Assembly: GCA_054601695.1 (NCBI GenBank)
Contig: BAAHQB010000051.1
Span: forward strand, 620,001 to 684,000
DNA from: Amorphochlora amoebiformis
Taxonomy: Eukaryota; Cercozoa; Chlorarachniophyceae
DNA: 64,000 nucleotides
Reading direction: 5' to 3'
This document shows, in pieces, positions 46,502-58,969 of this stretch. Each line of letters starts with the position of its first letter. Position 1 is the first letter of the stretch. The translations under genes and the position numbers were made by a program. A model generated the notes under the pieces. The model ran no database searches, was not told where the DNA came from, and worked only from the letters and a program-made list of their open reading frames with translations.

Positions 46502-47078
46502 TCTTATAACCAACCCATTGTTGAGCACAACGAATCCCAGAAGAAAAGGTTGATCCTGTTGTCTTTACCCAAACCGGTTTGGTCAATCTGTCGACAGATT
46601 TACCAACCGTTGACTGGTGCACGATATCCTCCTACCGCTTATGTACTCTCCTCATCAGTAAACCAAATCGGCGCGAGGCCACGGTGCCAGACCTTAACAG
46701 TCATTGTTAAGGCTCGCTGGCTTTTAACGGATTGGATATCGCGACCAAGGCTCGATCCCTTTGCCCGCAGGGGTGTGCATCACGGTGTCAGTGATACTTG
46801 CTAGCAGGCTCGGCGCTTTTGTGATAATAGGTCACAGAGCTTTCCGGGTTAGCATCATCGCAATACGGGGCCATCGAATGGCTTTAACCTCAGGATTCTT
46901 GGTCTATGGGAGATTCTGGGATATTTTCCGATTGTAGATCCTACATATACAGATATAAACATATATATATATATATATATGTGCGTGTGTGTGTCTGTGT
47001 GTATAAATATGTATATATGAATATAATATACATATATAGGTATATATATATATATATATATACATATAATATACATAC

Positions 47079-47109
<31 letters not shown>

Positions 47110-47656
47110 CATATATATATTCTTATAACCAACCCATTGTTGAGCACAACGAATCCCAGAAGAAAAGGTTGATCCTGTTGTCTTTACCCAAACCGGTTTG
47201 GTCAATCTGTCGACAGATTTACCAACCGTTGACTGGTGCACGATATCCTCCTACCGCTTATGTACTCTCCTCATCAGTAAACCAAATCGGCGCGAGGCCA
47301 CGGTGCCAGACCTTAACAGTCATTGTTAAGGCTCGCTGGCTTTTAACGGATTGGATATCGCGACCAAGGCTCGATCCCTTTGCCCGCAGGGGTGTGCATC
47401 ACGGTGTCAGTGATACTTGCTAGCAGGCTCGGCGCTTTTGTGATAATAGGTCACAGAGCTTTCCGGGTTAGCATCATCGCAATACGGGGCCATCGAATGG
47501 CTTTAACCTCAGGATTCTTGGTCTATGGGAGATTCTGGGATATTTTCCGATTGTAGATCCTACATATACATATATAAACATATATATATATATATATATG
47601 TGCGTGTGTGTGTCTGTGTGTATAAATATGTATATATGAATATAATATACATATAT

Positions 47657-47697
<41 letters not shown>

Positions 47698-47717
47698 TAT
47701 ACATACAATATACATAC

Positions 47718-47751
<34 letters not shown>

Positions 47752-48294
47752 TCTTATAACCAACCCATTGTTGAGCACAACGAATCCCAGAAGAAAAGGT
47801 TGATCCTGTTGTCTTTACCCAAACCGGTTTGGTCAATCTGTCGACAGATTTACCAACCGTTGACTGGTGCACGATATCCTCCTACCGCTTATGTACTCTC
47901 CTCATCAGTAAACCAAATCGGCGCGAGGCCACGGTGCCAGACCTTAACAGTCATTGTTAAGGCTCGCTGGCTTTTAACGGATTGGATATCGCGACCAAGG
48001 CTCGATCCCTTTGCCCGCAGGGGTGTGCATCACGGTGTCAGTGATACTTGCTAGCAGGCTCGGCGCTTTTGTGATAATAGGTCACAGAGCTTTCCGGGTT
48101 AGCATCATCGCAATACGGGGCCATCGAATGGCTTTAACCTCAGGATTCTTGGTCTATGGGAGATTCTGGGATATTTTCCGATTGTAGATCCTACATATAC
48201 ATATATAAACATATATATATATATATATATATATGTGCGTGTGTGTGTCTGTGTGTATAAATATGTATATATGAATATAATATACATATATAGG

Positions 48295-48325
<31 letters not shown>

Positions 48326-48975
48326 TATACATACATATATATATATACATATATATATATATACATATATATATTCTTATAACCAACCCATTGTTGAGCA
48401 CAACGAATCCCAGAAGAAAAGGTTGATCCTGTTGTCTTTACCCAAACCGGTTTGGTCAATCTGTCGACAGATTTACCAACCGTTGACTGGTGCACGATAT
48501 CCTCCTACCGCTTATGTACTCTCCTCATCAGTAAACCAAATCGGCGCGAGGCCACGGTGCCAGACCTTAACAGTCATTGTTAAGGCTCGCTGGCTTTTAA
48601 CGGATTGGATATCGCGACCAAGGCTCGATCCCTTTGCCCGCAGGGGTGTGCATCACGGTGTCAGTGATACTTGCTAGCAGGCTCGGCGCTTTTGTGATAA
48701 TAGGTCACAGAGCTTTCCGGGTTAGCATCATCGCAATACGGGGCCATCGAATGGCTTTAACCTCAGGATTCTTGGTCTATGGGAGATTCTGGGATATTTT
48801 CCGATTGTAGATCCTACATATACATATATAAACATATAAATATATATATATATATACATATATATGTGCGTGTGTGTGTCTGTGTGTATAAATATGTACA
48901 TATGAATATAATATACATATATAGGTATATATATATATATATATATATACATATATATACATACAATATACATAC

Positions 48976-49009
<34 letters not shown>

Positions 49010-49604
49010 TCTTATAACCAACCCATTGTTGAGCACAACGAATCCCAGAAGAAAAGGTTGATCCTGTTGTCTTTACCCAAACCGGTTTGGTCAATCTGTC
49101 GACAGATTTACCAACCGTTGACTGGTGCACGATATCCTCCTACCGCTTATGTACTCTCCTCATCAGTAAACCAAATCGGCGCGAGGCCACGGTGCCAGAC
49201 CTTAACAGTCATTGTTAAGGCTCGCTGGCTTTTAACGGATTGGATATCGCGACCAAGGCTCGATCCCTTTGCCCGCAGGGGTGTGCATCACGGTGTCAGT
49301 GATACTTGCTAGCAGGCTCGGCGCTTTTGTGATAATAGGTCACAGAGCTTTCCGGGTTAGCATCATCGCAATACGGGGCCATCGAATGGCTTTAACCTCA
49401 GGATTCTTGGTCTATGGGAGATTCTGGGATATTTTCCGATTGTAGATCCTACATATACAGATATAAACATATAAATATATATATATATACATATATATGT
49501 GCGTGTGTGTGTCTGTGTGTATAAATATGTATATATGAATATAATATACATATATAGGTATATATATATATATATATACATATATATACATATAATATAC
49601 ATAC

Positions 49605-49636
<32 letters not shown>

Positions 49637-49971
49637 CTTATAACCAACCCATTGTTGAGCACAACAAATCCCAGAAGGAAAAGTTGATCCTGTTGTCTTT
49701 ACCCAAACCGGTTTGGTCAATCTGTCGACAGATTTACCAACCGTTGACTGGTGCACGATATCCTCCTACCGCTTATGTACTCTCCTCATCAGTAAACCAA
49801 ATCGGCGCGAGGCCACGGTGCCAGACCTTAACAGTCATTGTTAAGGCTCGCTGGCTTTTAACGGATTGGATATCGCGACCAAGGCTCGATCCCTTTGCCC
49901 GCAGGGGTGTGCATCACGGTATCAGTGATACTTGCTAGCAGGCTCGGCGCTTTTGTGATAATAGGTCACAG

Positions 49972-50055
49972 GGTTAGCATCATCGCAATACGGGGCCATC
50001 GAAAGGCTTTGCGGGGCCACTGAAAGGCTTTACGGAGTCATCGAAAGGCTTTAAT
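49972..50055 (+). repeat. Three short repeats at the array edge
   Basis: CGGGGCCATCGAAAGGCTTT, then CGGGGCCACTGAAAGGCTTT, then CGGAGTCATCGAAAGGCTTT, follow one another where the array ends. Only one such motif exists in the internal units. Confidence 0.75.
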
Positions 50056-50089
50056 ATCAGGATACTTGGTCTTTGGGAGGTTTTGGCTG

Positions 50090-50500
50090 ATGGTGCGACT
50101 GTAGATTCTTTTGAACACAACGACTCTCAGAAGGAAAGGTTGATGTTTTTTTCTTTACTCAAACCGGTTTAGTCTATCTTTCCACATATTTACCAATCGT
50201 TTGACTGTTCACGATATCTTCTGACCGCTTGTGTACTTTCTTGAGTAAACCAGATCGGCCCGACTCTACGGTGCCAGACCTTAACATTCACATTTAAGTC
50301 TCGCTGGCTTTTGACGATTTGACATCGCGACCGAGGCTTGATCCCCTTGCCGGTAAGGGTTTGCATCACTATGTCAGAGATACTTGCTAGCAGGTTCGAT
50401 GTTTTTGTGTTTTTTGGGTCACGGACCTTTCCGGGTTAGCATCATCGCAATACGGGGCCATCAAAAGGCATTAATCTCGGCGTGTGGACTCAGGTTCTTA
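50090..50500. repeat. Diverged terminal copy of the array core
   Basis: Alignable to the core throughout (AACACAACGA, CTCAAACCGG, GGTGCCAGACCTTAAC, TCGCTGGCTTTT, CTTGCTAGCAGG, GGGTTAGCATCATCGC) but with many substitutions and indels, and no AT tract. It escaped homogenisation and is a natural outgroup for the array. Confidence 0.85.
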
Positions 50501-50537
50501 GGCATTTCCCGATTTTAGGTTTTGGCGGGAAGTTCGG

Positions 50538-50777
50538 TTGTCAAGCGAAGGAAGGTCTCCGGAAATTAGCGCAATTTTAAAAAAGGAAAACTGCAAACGT
50601 GACACGGGGATATGTCGCAACGTTTTCCTGCACGTGCCCGAATTATTCTCCTGGAATGTCGATGGAGGATATCTTCCGAAAGATGAATCATTGCTCTGTA
50701 TTGAGAAGGAGAGTGACGGAAGGGGGTGGGCAAGGAAAAGAGAGCCGGGAGGAGGCCTAATAGTGCGGGTAAGGTAA
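50538..50777 (+). CDS. Unidentified ORF or exon of ordinary composition
   Basis: The frame is open from about 50499 to TAA 50777 in non-repetitive DNA. Its second half reads GGYLPKDESLLCIEKESDGR then GWARKREPGGGLIV, which loosely recalls an SH3-type fold (ES-L, charged turn, GWARxR, GGLI). GCGG|GTAAGG or GTAAG|GTAAAT near the end could be donors and GATTTTAG (about 50518) an acceptor. There is no ATG in frame near the start, so an internal exon is more likely than a whole gene. Confidence 0.3.
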   Translation: MSSEGRSPEISAILKKENCKRDTGICRNVFLHVPELFSWNVDGGYLPKDESLLCIEKESDGRGWARKREPGGGLIVRVR

Positions 50778-50929
50778 ATATGACATGCGATAACAATGCC
50801 GGAATACGTCATTTTAGTCGGCTCAGGGTTTTGAGTCAGCTTTTGACACCTTCGCAGTGTAGTGTTGTTGATCTATCAAGTGCTTGGTTTTTCTACAGTA
50901 GTTTTCAAAAATATACACGAGAATGATAT

Positions 50930-50932
50930 ATA

Positions 50933-50968
<36 letters not shown>

Positions 50969-51193
50969 ATACACGTAAATGTATATCATTGCCCAAATAT
51001 TATGTATGCAATAGTAATCATATAGTATTTATATAATAATATATATATATATACATATACATATATATATGTAATATATATATATATATATGTACGTATA
51101 TATATATATATATATATTATATGTGTATATATATTATATTATATAATATATATCTACATTATTTTTATATGTATGTATGTATGTATATATATA

Positions 51194-51237
<44 letters not shown>

Positions 51238-51299
51238 TATATATATATGTGGTGTGTGTGTGTGTGTGTATACATGTATACAATTATAATATATTTATA

Positions 51300-51337
<38 letters not shown>

Positions 51338-51420
51338 CATACATATAAATATATACTTTAGTATAATATTATATAATTATTATTATTATTGTTGTGTATG
51401 TATATATATATATATATTAT
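50930..51420. repeat. AT microsatellite stretch
   Basis: (AT)n with short GT runs and a TTATTATTATTG patch. Nothing gene-like. Confidence 0.8.
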
Positions 51421-51616
51421 AGTATTATATGTGTTGTGTCTACTTATATCAAATATAAGTTGTTTTCTTTTTCAAATGTATTACATCCACTATTACTAGA
51501 GTGAAACCACTTATACACTACTAGACTAAATACAGTATATACAAGTATACGTCACGAGCTAGACTATCATGATCATCTGAGCTATTCTAATATTACACTA
51601 CTATCTAGCTATGTAC

Positions 51617-51918
51617 CAGTGGCGTATATATATCATGTTTTTTAGTTATAAATTTACCCGACTGTCCTAGTCAGCCGCATGATATATGCAATTGTAGTAT
51701 ATATTCATAGTAGCGCCAGCTACAATATTATGGCATTCATGATTTGCCGCAGTATATATGAGACTTTATTTAAACTTATGATCGAGAAAATTTGGAAAAT
51801 TCAAGTGTGTTCTATCATCCTAGCCGCAATATTTTCGCTACTTAGCTAGCGATTCTCAATCTCTGCCCCCCCACTGCAAACGCCTTTGTCGTTTTCACCC
51901 CATCTATATACGCCACCT
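51617..51918. mobile_element. MITE-like element with 12-bp terminal inverted repeats
   Basis: Left end CA-GTGGCGTATATA (51619-51630) and right end, reverse-complemented, AG-GTGGCGTATATA (51905-51916) are a perfect 12-bp inverted pair about 300 bp apart. The right end continues inward as GATGGGGTGAAAACGAC, with a G-run nearby, a style common at DNA transposon ends with CAGTGGCG termini. No transposase frame inside. I could not find a clear target duplication. Confidence 0.4.
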
Positions 51919-51926
51919 AAAGGTCG

Positions 51927-51929
<3 letters not shown>

Positions 51930-51966
<37 letters not shown>

Positions 51967-52205
51967 TTAATCTATGGTTTATACATATCTACATCTATAA
52001 TATACGCGCGAAAGAAAAAAGTACATTTTATAAAAAGTACGAATCGAGTGTAAATATTTTTCATGTACAATAATAATTAGAATAAAAATAATAATTATTA
52101 TTAATATTATTAAGAATCGTATAATAACTAGAATAATAATGATGATAACAATGGTTTACAGACTATATTTAAACTTAATATATATATATATATATATATA
52201 TATTG

Positions 52206-52242
<37 letters not shown>

Positions 52243-52423
52243 TTATATATATATATGTATTATATATTATATATTGTAATAATATATGAATGACAAGACT
52301 AGCAAGAATGATATGAATGAATGATAGTGTAATAGTGATAAAAACACTCGAGGATAACCAGAACTCACTCCAATTCTTGTTTACAATTTAAACACAAAAA
52401 TATATAGATAGACATGCAGATAC

Positions 52424-52462
<39 letters not shown>

Positions 52463-52784
52463 ATGTATTATATATATATATATAATATATATGCATATAT
52501 ATTTATATATATATATATATATATATATCTTAAAAGACATGTATATGTACTGTATTATATAAGTATATAAAAATACGTAGGTATTCACAATATAGTACAT
52601 TAATAATACGTATATTGCGATATACATATATATGTACATGTATCTATATATATATATATAATTTTATTTATGTACTGTACAATTATACATTTTTGTGTTT
52701 ATATTGAATATATATATATATATATATATAAATATTTAACCAATATATATATATATACACATATATATATATACATATAATGTG

Positions 52785-52817
<33 letters not shown>

Positions 52818-52864
52818 GTATATTTATATATGTATGTATTATATGTGTGTGTATTATATGTATA

Positions 52865-52895
<31 letters not shown>

Positions 52896-53150
52896 ATGTA
52901 TATATATTGCAGATATATATATATATATATATACATATATATATACATATATATTATTTATATAACCTCAATATAAACACAAAAATATATATAATTGTAC
53001 TATTCATAAACAAATAAATAAATAAATATCTATATATATATATATATATATACATGTGTGTGTAAATATATATGTAAGCATGTATACACCAATTTTAAGT
53101 TGATGTGCGTATATGTACCCTAGATATGTATCTGTGTAATTAATATATCT
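51930..53150. repeat. AT-rich, mostly low complexity
   Basis: (AT)n tracts with AATAATAATTATTATT patches around 52065-52150. Some non-repetitive sequence at 52280-52385 has no convincing frame. Confidence 0.7.
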
Positions 53151-53200
53151 ATTCCTCCTACCACGGCCTCTATTCGCCCTTGACTAGCCCGAAGTTTTAA

Positions 53201-53302
53201 TATCTTTCCACGCCTCCACCGTACGACGTTCCTGTGGCCCGTGGAGGTTCAAGACTTAGAATTAACATCTCAGCCAAAACGGAGGGAGTTTTCGCAGAAT
53301 GG
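53201..53302 (+). CDS. Candidate exon or gene relic (VPVARGGSRLRINISAK)
   Basis: The frame is open from 53201 to TAA 53354, with a strong donor TGG|GTGAGTAAG at 53303. It reads TPPPYDVPVARGGSRLRINI then SAKTEGVFAEW. VPxGxxRxRxxxSA is the C-terminal block of alpha-oxoamine synthases (ALA synthase, glycine C-acetyltransferase). The match covers about 20 residues and lacks the following His, so it may be chance or a relic. Confidence 0.25.
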
Positions 53303-53355
53303 GTGAGTAAGAGAGATATTGTGATGAGGGGGGAGAGCAAGGAGAGTGTTGAGTA

Positions 53356-53450
53356 AATGTTAGGGTTAAGGTTAGGGTTATGGTTAGGGCTAGGGTTAGG
53401 GTTAGGGTTAGGATTAGGGATGGGTTAGGGTTGGGGAGGGATAGGGTATG
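53356..53450 (+). repeat. Interstitial telomere-type repeat (TTAGGG)n, cluster 1
   Basis: About 14 imperfect TTAGGG-like units with variants such as TTAAGG, TTATGG and GCTAGGG. Confidence 0.85.
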
Positions 53451-53454
53451 ATAG

Positions 53455-53882
53455 GTATACATGAGAATGTATATATACATATATATATATGTTTATACAT
53501 GTTCATGTAAATCTTTATATATATATATATATAATATATACATATATATATATATACATGTATATTATTTCTATTTATACATGAAGGTATTCATAATATA
53601 TATACATACACATACATACATATATATACATATATACATATATATATACACACATATATGTGTGTACACACATGTGTATGTAATGTATACATGTATACAT
53701 ATATATACGTGTGCATGTGTGTATGACCACACTCCTACTAAAGAAGAGCCTCCAGTAACATGTGTGCACATATGTACATATATCTTTACATAAATAATAT
53801 ATATACATGTACATACAAACATATACACATACATATATATACACATATGTATACATATTACATGGATACATACTACATATGA

Positions 53883-53913
<31 letters not shown>

Positions 53914-54060
53914 CAATTATACATGTATACACACATATAACACATATATAAATATGTATGCATTCGTGTGAATATACATATATGTACATGTATGTATGTG
54001 TGTATATGTGCATGTACATATATATATGACGGTACATTTACATATACATACTCATACATA
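53455..54060. repeat. AT/ACATAC low-complexity DNA
   Basis: TACATATA/CACATA repeats. A small mixed island at 53725-53765 has no convincing splice structure. Confidence 0.7.
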
Positions 54061-54068
54061 TTATATAC

Positions 54069-54116
54069 CTTCCCACGCTCTTTGTTTTGACCTCTACATT
54101 TTTTCCAATTGTGTAT
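54069..54116 (-). CDS. Candidate exon (IHNWKKCRGQNKERGK)
   Basis: ATATATCAG acceptor, 48 nt, donor GGGAAG|GTATAT. Two frames are open (the other is YTIGKNVEVKTKSVG). Single copy. Confidence 0.35.
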
Positions 54117-54119
54117 CTG

Positions 54120-54677
54120 ATATATACATACAAATACACACATATAATATATATATATATATATATGCATATACATATACATATATACATATTTATATAT
54201 ACATACATATACACATATATTATATATATATATATATACACATCTACATATACATATATATATGTACATACATATATATATATATATGCAAATACATGGA
54301 GTGTGTAAAATCAATTTAAGATAAATATGTGAATATATATATATATATATATATATACATACATACATATTATGTTTATATAATACACATATATATATAC
54401 ACACACACATATATACACATATGTGAGTGTACATATGAAATACGGCATATACATATGCATGTATGTAAACATCTATATGTATATACATACATACATACAT
54501 ATATATATATATGTATATATACATATACACACACATATGTACACATATGCATGCGTACTTATAGATGCCATTTACGTATGTATTATCCCAATTATTGCAT
54601 ACATACACACATACATATATACACACATACACATACACATATTTAGTACACAGTATATAAATGTGTATACAATATAC

Positions 54678-54708
<31 letters not shown>

Positions 54709-54976
54709 AATACATATAAATATATACATACACATATGTACACACATAAATACATACACACACACATACGCATACATATAATATACATTTCAACATTTAT
54801 GTAATATACACATACATACATATACATATCTACATACACATATACATGTATGTATGTATGTGTATCTGCATGTGTATATACGTATTATATCGATAAATGT
54901 ATGGTACTGTGTGTTTTCATATTGCACATGTAATACAAATTTAGACACATATCCAGTATTGTACATTTACGTTTAA
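54120..54976. repeat. AT/ACATAC low-complexity DNA
   Basis: Long runs of TACATATA and CACACA. I see no gene. Confidence 0.7.
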
Positions 54977-54982
54977 GTTTAC

Positions 54983-55047
54983 CCTGCGGGTATCTTCTTG
55001 TCGATATGTGCATATTTCGCTATCATATCTGATATTGCTTCCCAACC
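54983..55047 (-). CDS. Candidate exon ([20 protein letters not shown])
   Basis: TGATATAG acceptor, 65 nt (21 codons plus 2), donor GCAGG|GTAAAC. It reads [20 protein letters not shown] then A, helical and well mixed. A second frame is also open but less balanced. No family recognised. Confidence 0.4.
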
Positions 55048-55059
55048 CTATATCACATA

Positions 55060-55133
55060 TCATATATATATATATATATATATACATATAATACATATAT
55101 GTGTGTGTGTGTATGGATACATATGCATATGTA

Positions 55134-55216
<83 letters not shown>

Positions 55217-55525
55217 TTGTATATCATACATATACATATATATATACACATATTTCATGTATATAATATTACATATTATATACATATATATATACACACA
55301 CATATATATATTATACACATATATATATATATATATAAGTGTGTGTATATATATTTCATATATAATACACACATATACATATAAAAATATCAATATGTAA
55401 CCATTACAGATACACACATATACACATATATACATATATATATATATATGTATACATATTGTATACATATGAATTTATACATATACACATACGTACACAT
55501 ATACTGTATACATATGAATTTATAC

Positions 55526-55556
<31 letters not shown>

Positions 55557-55575
55557 CATATACACAACACATATA
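55060..55575. repeat. AT-rich low complexity with a direct repeat
   Basis: Contains two copies of TGTATACATATGAATTTATA (around 55456 and 55505) within (AT)n/(ACATAT)n. Confidence 0.6.
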
Positions 55576-55579
55576 AATA

Positions 55580-55669
55580 GTACATGAGAACAAAGAGATG
55601 ATGGAAGTACACAGTATCCAAGAAAAGCAACAGGAAGAGAAAATAATTATTCGGTTTACGCGGGATTAG
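55580..55669 (+). CDS. Candidate 3' exon, Gln/Glu-rich
   Basis: AAATAG could be an acceptor. The frame runs 29 codons to [23 protein letters not shown] then KIIIRFTRD. Plus strand, opposite to most candidates. About 100 bp of non-repetitive sequence follows. Confidence 0.25.
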   Translation, partial: VHENKEMMEVHSIQEKQQEEKIIIRFTRD

Positions 55670-55779
55670 CCTTCAACTTGAAACTAAATTTCCACTGTTT
55701 AGGGTAGGGAACAGTTTGGGTTAGTAGAGTAATATTACTACATGCTACCTTGCCGAGATTAAGCCGCGCGACCTATATA

Positions 55780-55794
55780 TACATACATACATAC

Positions 55795-55852
<58 letters not shown>

Positions 55853-56022
55853 ACATATTACATACATATGTCTTACATATGCGCAAAAAGGCTGTACATA
55901 TACACGTATAATCATATTCAAACTTCGCTAAATTGAAAAATAAATAATAAATTGTTTTATATAACTAACATTATCATCTTATATGAAATATTTATTTGTA
56001 TATGTATATATGTATACCTTTC

Positions 56023-56094
<72 letters not shown>

Positions 56095-56200
56095 CAATAT
56101 AGATAACATAGAATAATATATATATATATATTATATATACATATATATATATGTGTGTGTGTATATATGTGTATGTGTATGTGTGTGTGTGTGTATGTAT
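55780..56200. repeat. AT microsatellite and short unique patch
   Basis: (AT)n flanks about 120 bp of A/T-rich non-repetitive DNA (55862-55985) with no frame of note. Confidence 0.6.
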
Positions 56201-56213
56201 AAGCATTGAACAC

Positions 56214-56258
56214 CTCCTCGGCTATCTCAGCCACCGTTGGAAAAATTCGTTTTGATGC
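56214..56258 (-). CDS. Candidate exon ([15 protein letters not shown])
   Basis: ATATGTAG acceptor and GAG|GTGTTC donor enclose 45 nt, phase 0-0. Size, phase and donor type match exons P and E of the segmental array. The frame stays open beyond the donor (VFNAY). Confidence 0.4.
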
Positions 56259-56276
56259 CTACATATTATACATATA

Positions 56277-56279
<3 letters not shown>

Positions 56280-56343
<64 letters not shown>

Positions 56344-56362
56344 CATGTATATCTATACATAC

Positions 56363-56394
<32 letters not shown>

Positions 56395-56794
56395 CGACAA
56401 AACAAACACAATATATATATATATATATATAGGATATGATATAATAGAATACAATGTAATAAAGTATAATACAAAAGTACAATACAGCACAACAGAAATT
56501 TCAACATAGCTTTACACAGTGTAATATTCTATCTTATAAAATAACATAATATAACGTATAATATAATATATTTACAACTACAATACAATATAATGTAATG
56601 TAGTATAATATGCTATAATCCGAATGTTAATATAATATAATAATATAATCGTATAATGTAAAATCATAAAAAAGATGTATAGATGAATATTTACATACAT
56701 TGATATGCATGAAACCACATAGTATATCCATATGTGTTTATAAATTGTATAGCAATGCATATAAATATATTTTTATATATGTGCGTGTTTGTCA

Positions 56795-56840
<46 letters not shown>

Positions 56841-56871
56841 ATATATGTGTATGTATACATATATATATATA

Positions 56872-56911
<40 letters not shown>

Positions 56912-57046
56912 ACATACATAAATTATGTATACAAACATATAATTATATATTTTTAGATATACACATATATATATATATATATAACATATATATATATATA
57001 TATGTATATATGTATATACATATATACACATGTATAAATTGATATA

Positions 57047-57145
<99 letters not shown>

Positions 57146-57220
57146 CTATATATAATATTTACATCGAAGTACATACACACAAGCATATATACATATCCAT
57201 ATTTGCATATAGAGTCTGTA
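56280..57220. repeat. AT-rich stretch
   Basis: (AT)n, then a degenerate TAATATAATA/ATACAATA region (56430-56660), then more (AT)n. No gene seen. Confidence 0.7.
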
Positions 57221-57226
57221 GTGTAC

Positions 57227-57263
57227 CCTTTTAGTCTTTCTCTTCCCCTCTACTGATCGCATC
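57227..57263 (-). CDS. Candidate exon ([12 protein letters not shown])
   Basis: TTGTCCAG acceptor, 37 nt, donor AAAAGG|GTACAC. Basic. Another frame gives [10 protein letters not shown] and a stop. Single copy. Confidence 0.25.
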
Positions 57264-57279
57264 CTGGACAACAATGTAC

Positions 57280-57347
<68 letters not shown>

Positions 57348-57348
57348 A

Positions 57349-57393
<45 letters not shown>

Positions 57394-57649
57394 TATACAT
57401 ATATATATAGTATATACACACATATATAAACGCATACACACATATGTGTACACATGTATATACATATATGTACCTATGTATCGAGCAGGAAACACCCTCC
57501 GGGACCCATGCCTACAAACGGTGTGTTCCTGAGAACATTAAAACTATTACCCAATAATAGAATCACATCCATTCTCCTAACTTCCAATAGATACCTTAGA
57601 GCCTTAGAGCTCATCAATATATTCTAATCTATTAATGTGCAAAATATTA

Positions 57650-57928
57650 TTAGATCGAAGTTCCCTTCCTCTCTTTTTGACTCTTAGAGGTTAAACTCTC
57701 CCTGTCGACCCTCAGGCGAATTCTCCCGAAATAATTCCGTCCTTTAGGCGTCAAGCTCCCCTCTAAAGTTCTTAAGATACTAACATTATGAGGTATGAAG
57801 AAAACCCACAGGGATATGAATGCAAACTGGCAGATCAGATGTGGGTGGAAATACTCCGAGGTATTAATATGTTTGCTGTTTACAATTAGGGTACAAATAC
57901 ATGCATTCATGTCTCTCAAAAAACACAC
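57650..57928 (-). CDS. Unidentified ORF in non-repetitive island
   Basis: A 92-codon minus-strand frame in a roughly 450-bp island (57480-57930) of normal composition. The 3' third is written by three imperfect repeats of a TTAGRSGTYAARCTCYCC-like motif on the plus strand (57685-57770), which argues against a conserved protein. No domain recognised. Confidence 0.2.
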   Translation of the reverse strand: MCFLRDMNACICTLIVNSKHINTSEYFHPHLICQFAFISLWVFFIPHNVSILRTLEGSLTPKGRNYFGRIRLRVDRESLTSKSQKERKGTSI

Positions 57929-57929
57929 A

Positions 57930-58460
57930 TATATACCTATACATAAACAGTAATATATACATACATATATATATATATATGTATTATAATGTTATTATAT
58001 GTATATGTATATATATGTAATATTGTACATATACATAATATATATATATATATATGTATAGTATATATATAATATATATATACATATAATATATATATAT
58101 ATATATATAATATGTATATATATACATGTGTGTGTGTATCTAATATTGTGTTTTAACATATTTATATTTAAAATAATATTATATCATCATGACATATTTC
58201 ATATACATTTATGTATAAAAATCATATGCATTTTGCACTGTATATGTAGTATCTAGTATATAATTATATATATATATAATATATTATATATTATATATAT
58301 ATATATATAATATTATATATATATATATTATATATATATTATATATATATATATGTGTGTGTGTGTATGTGTTTATTTAAATGTAGAAATAATGTACATA
58401 CATATGTATGTCTAAAAAGATTGCACTATTTATCATACGTATCGTACTCATATGTAAATA

Positions 58461-58518
<58 letters not shown>

Positions 58519-58723
58519 TATTTATATTTACATATGTACATATATATATATGTATACACTCATATGTACATATACATATATATATACTCAGATATATATA
58601 TAAAAATATTTATTTATATATGTAGATATACTAGTATATATAATATTTATATATATATATATATATATAAAATATATATACATATATATATATATATATT
58701 AACGAATGCATTATTATACATAC

Positions 58724-58787
<64 letters not shown>

Positions 58788-58960
58788 ACACACACACATA
58801 TATATACATACATATATACATATACACACATATATATATATGGCAGGCATATGTATATACATATTTATATATGTTACATATATGTATATACTTTCACAAA
58901 TAAATATACATATATATATGATAATATATGTTTATAATATATACACCAAGGTATCATAAT
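57930..58960. repeat. AT-rich stretch
   Basis: (AT)n with TATTATA patches. No gene seen. Confidence 0.75.
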
Positions 58961-58969
58961 GTATTTATA

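Larger units (their letters stand above)
42105..50005. repeat. Satellite-like array, 13 units of about 630 bp
   Basis: Units start (TTCTTATAACC) near 42105, 42738, 43331, 43951, 44604, 45249, 45864, 46501, 47120, 47751, 48374, 49009 and 49636; periods are 593-653 bp. Each has a roughly 430-bp core, nearly identical in all units, and an AT/GT tract of variable length. The first unit lacks 12 bp (GCATCACGGTGT) and the last lacks 9 bp (AGCTTTCCG). I find no tRNA, 5S rRNA, U-RNA or spliced-leader match in the core. Confidence 0.95.

Noticed and set aside
53571-54839. 422-codon minus-strand frame rich in Y, I, C, V and M
   Set aside because: Derived from TACATATA/CACATA repeats; it runs through islands without any change in composition that would suggest a protein.
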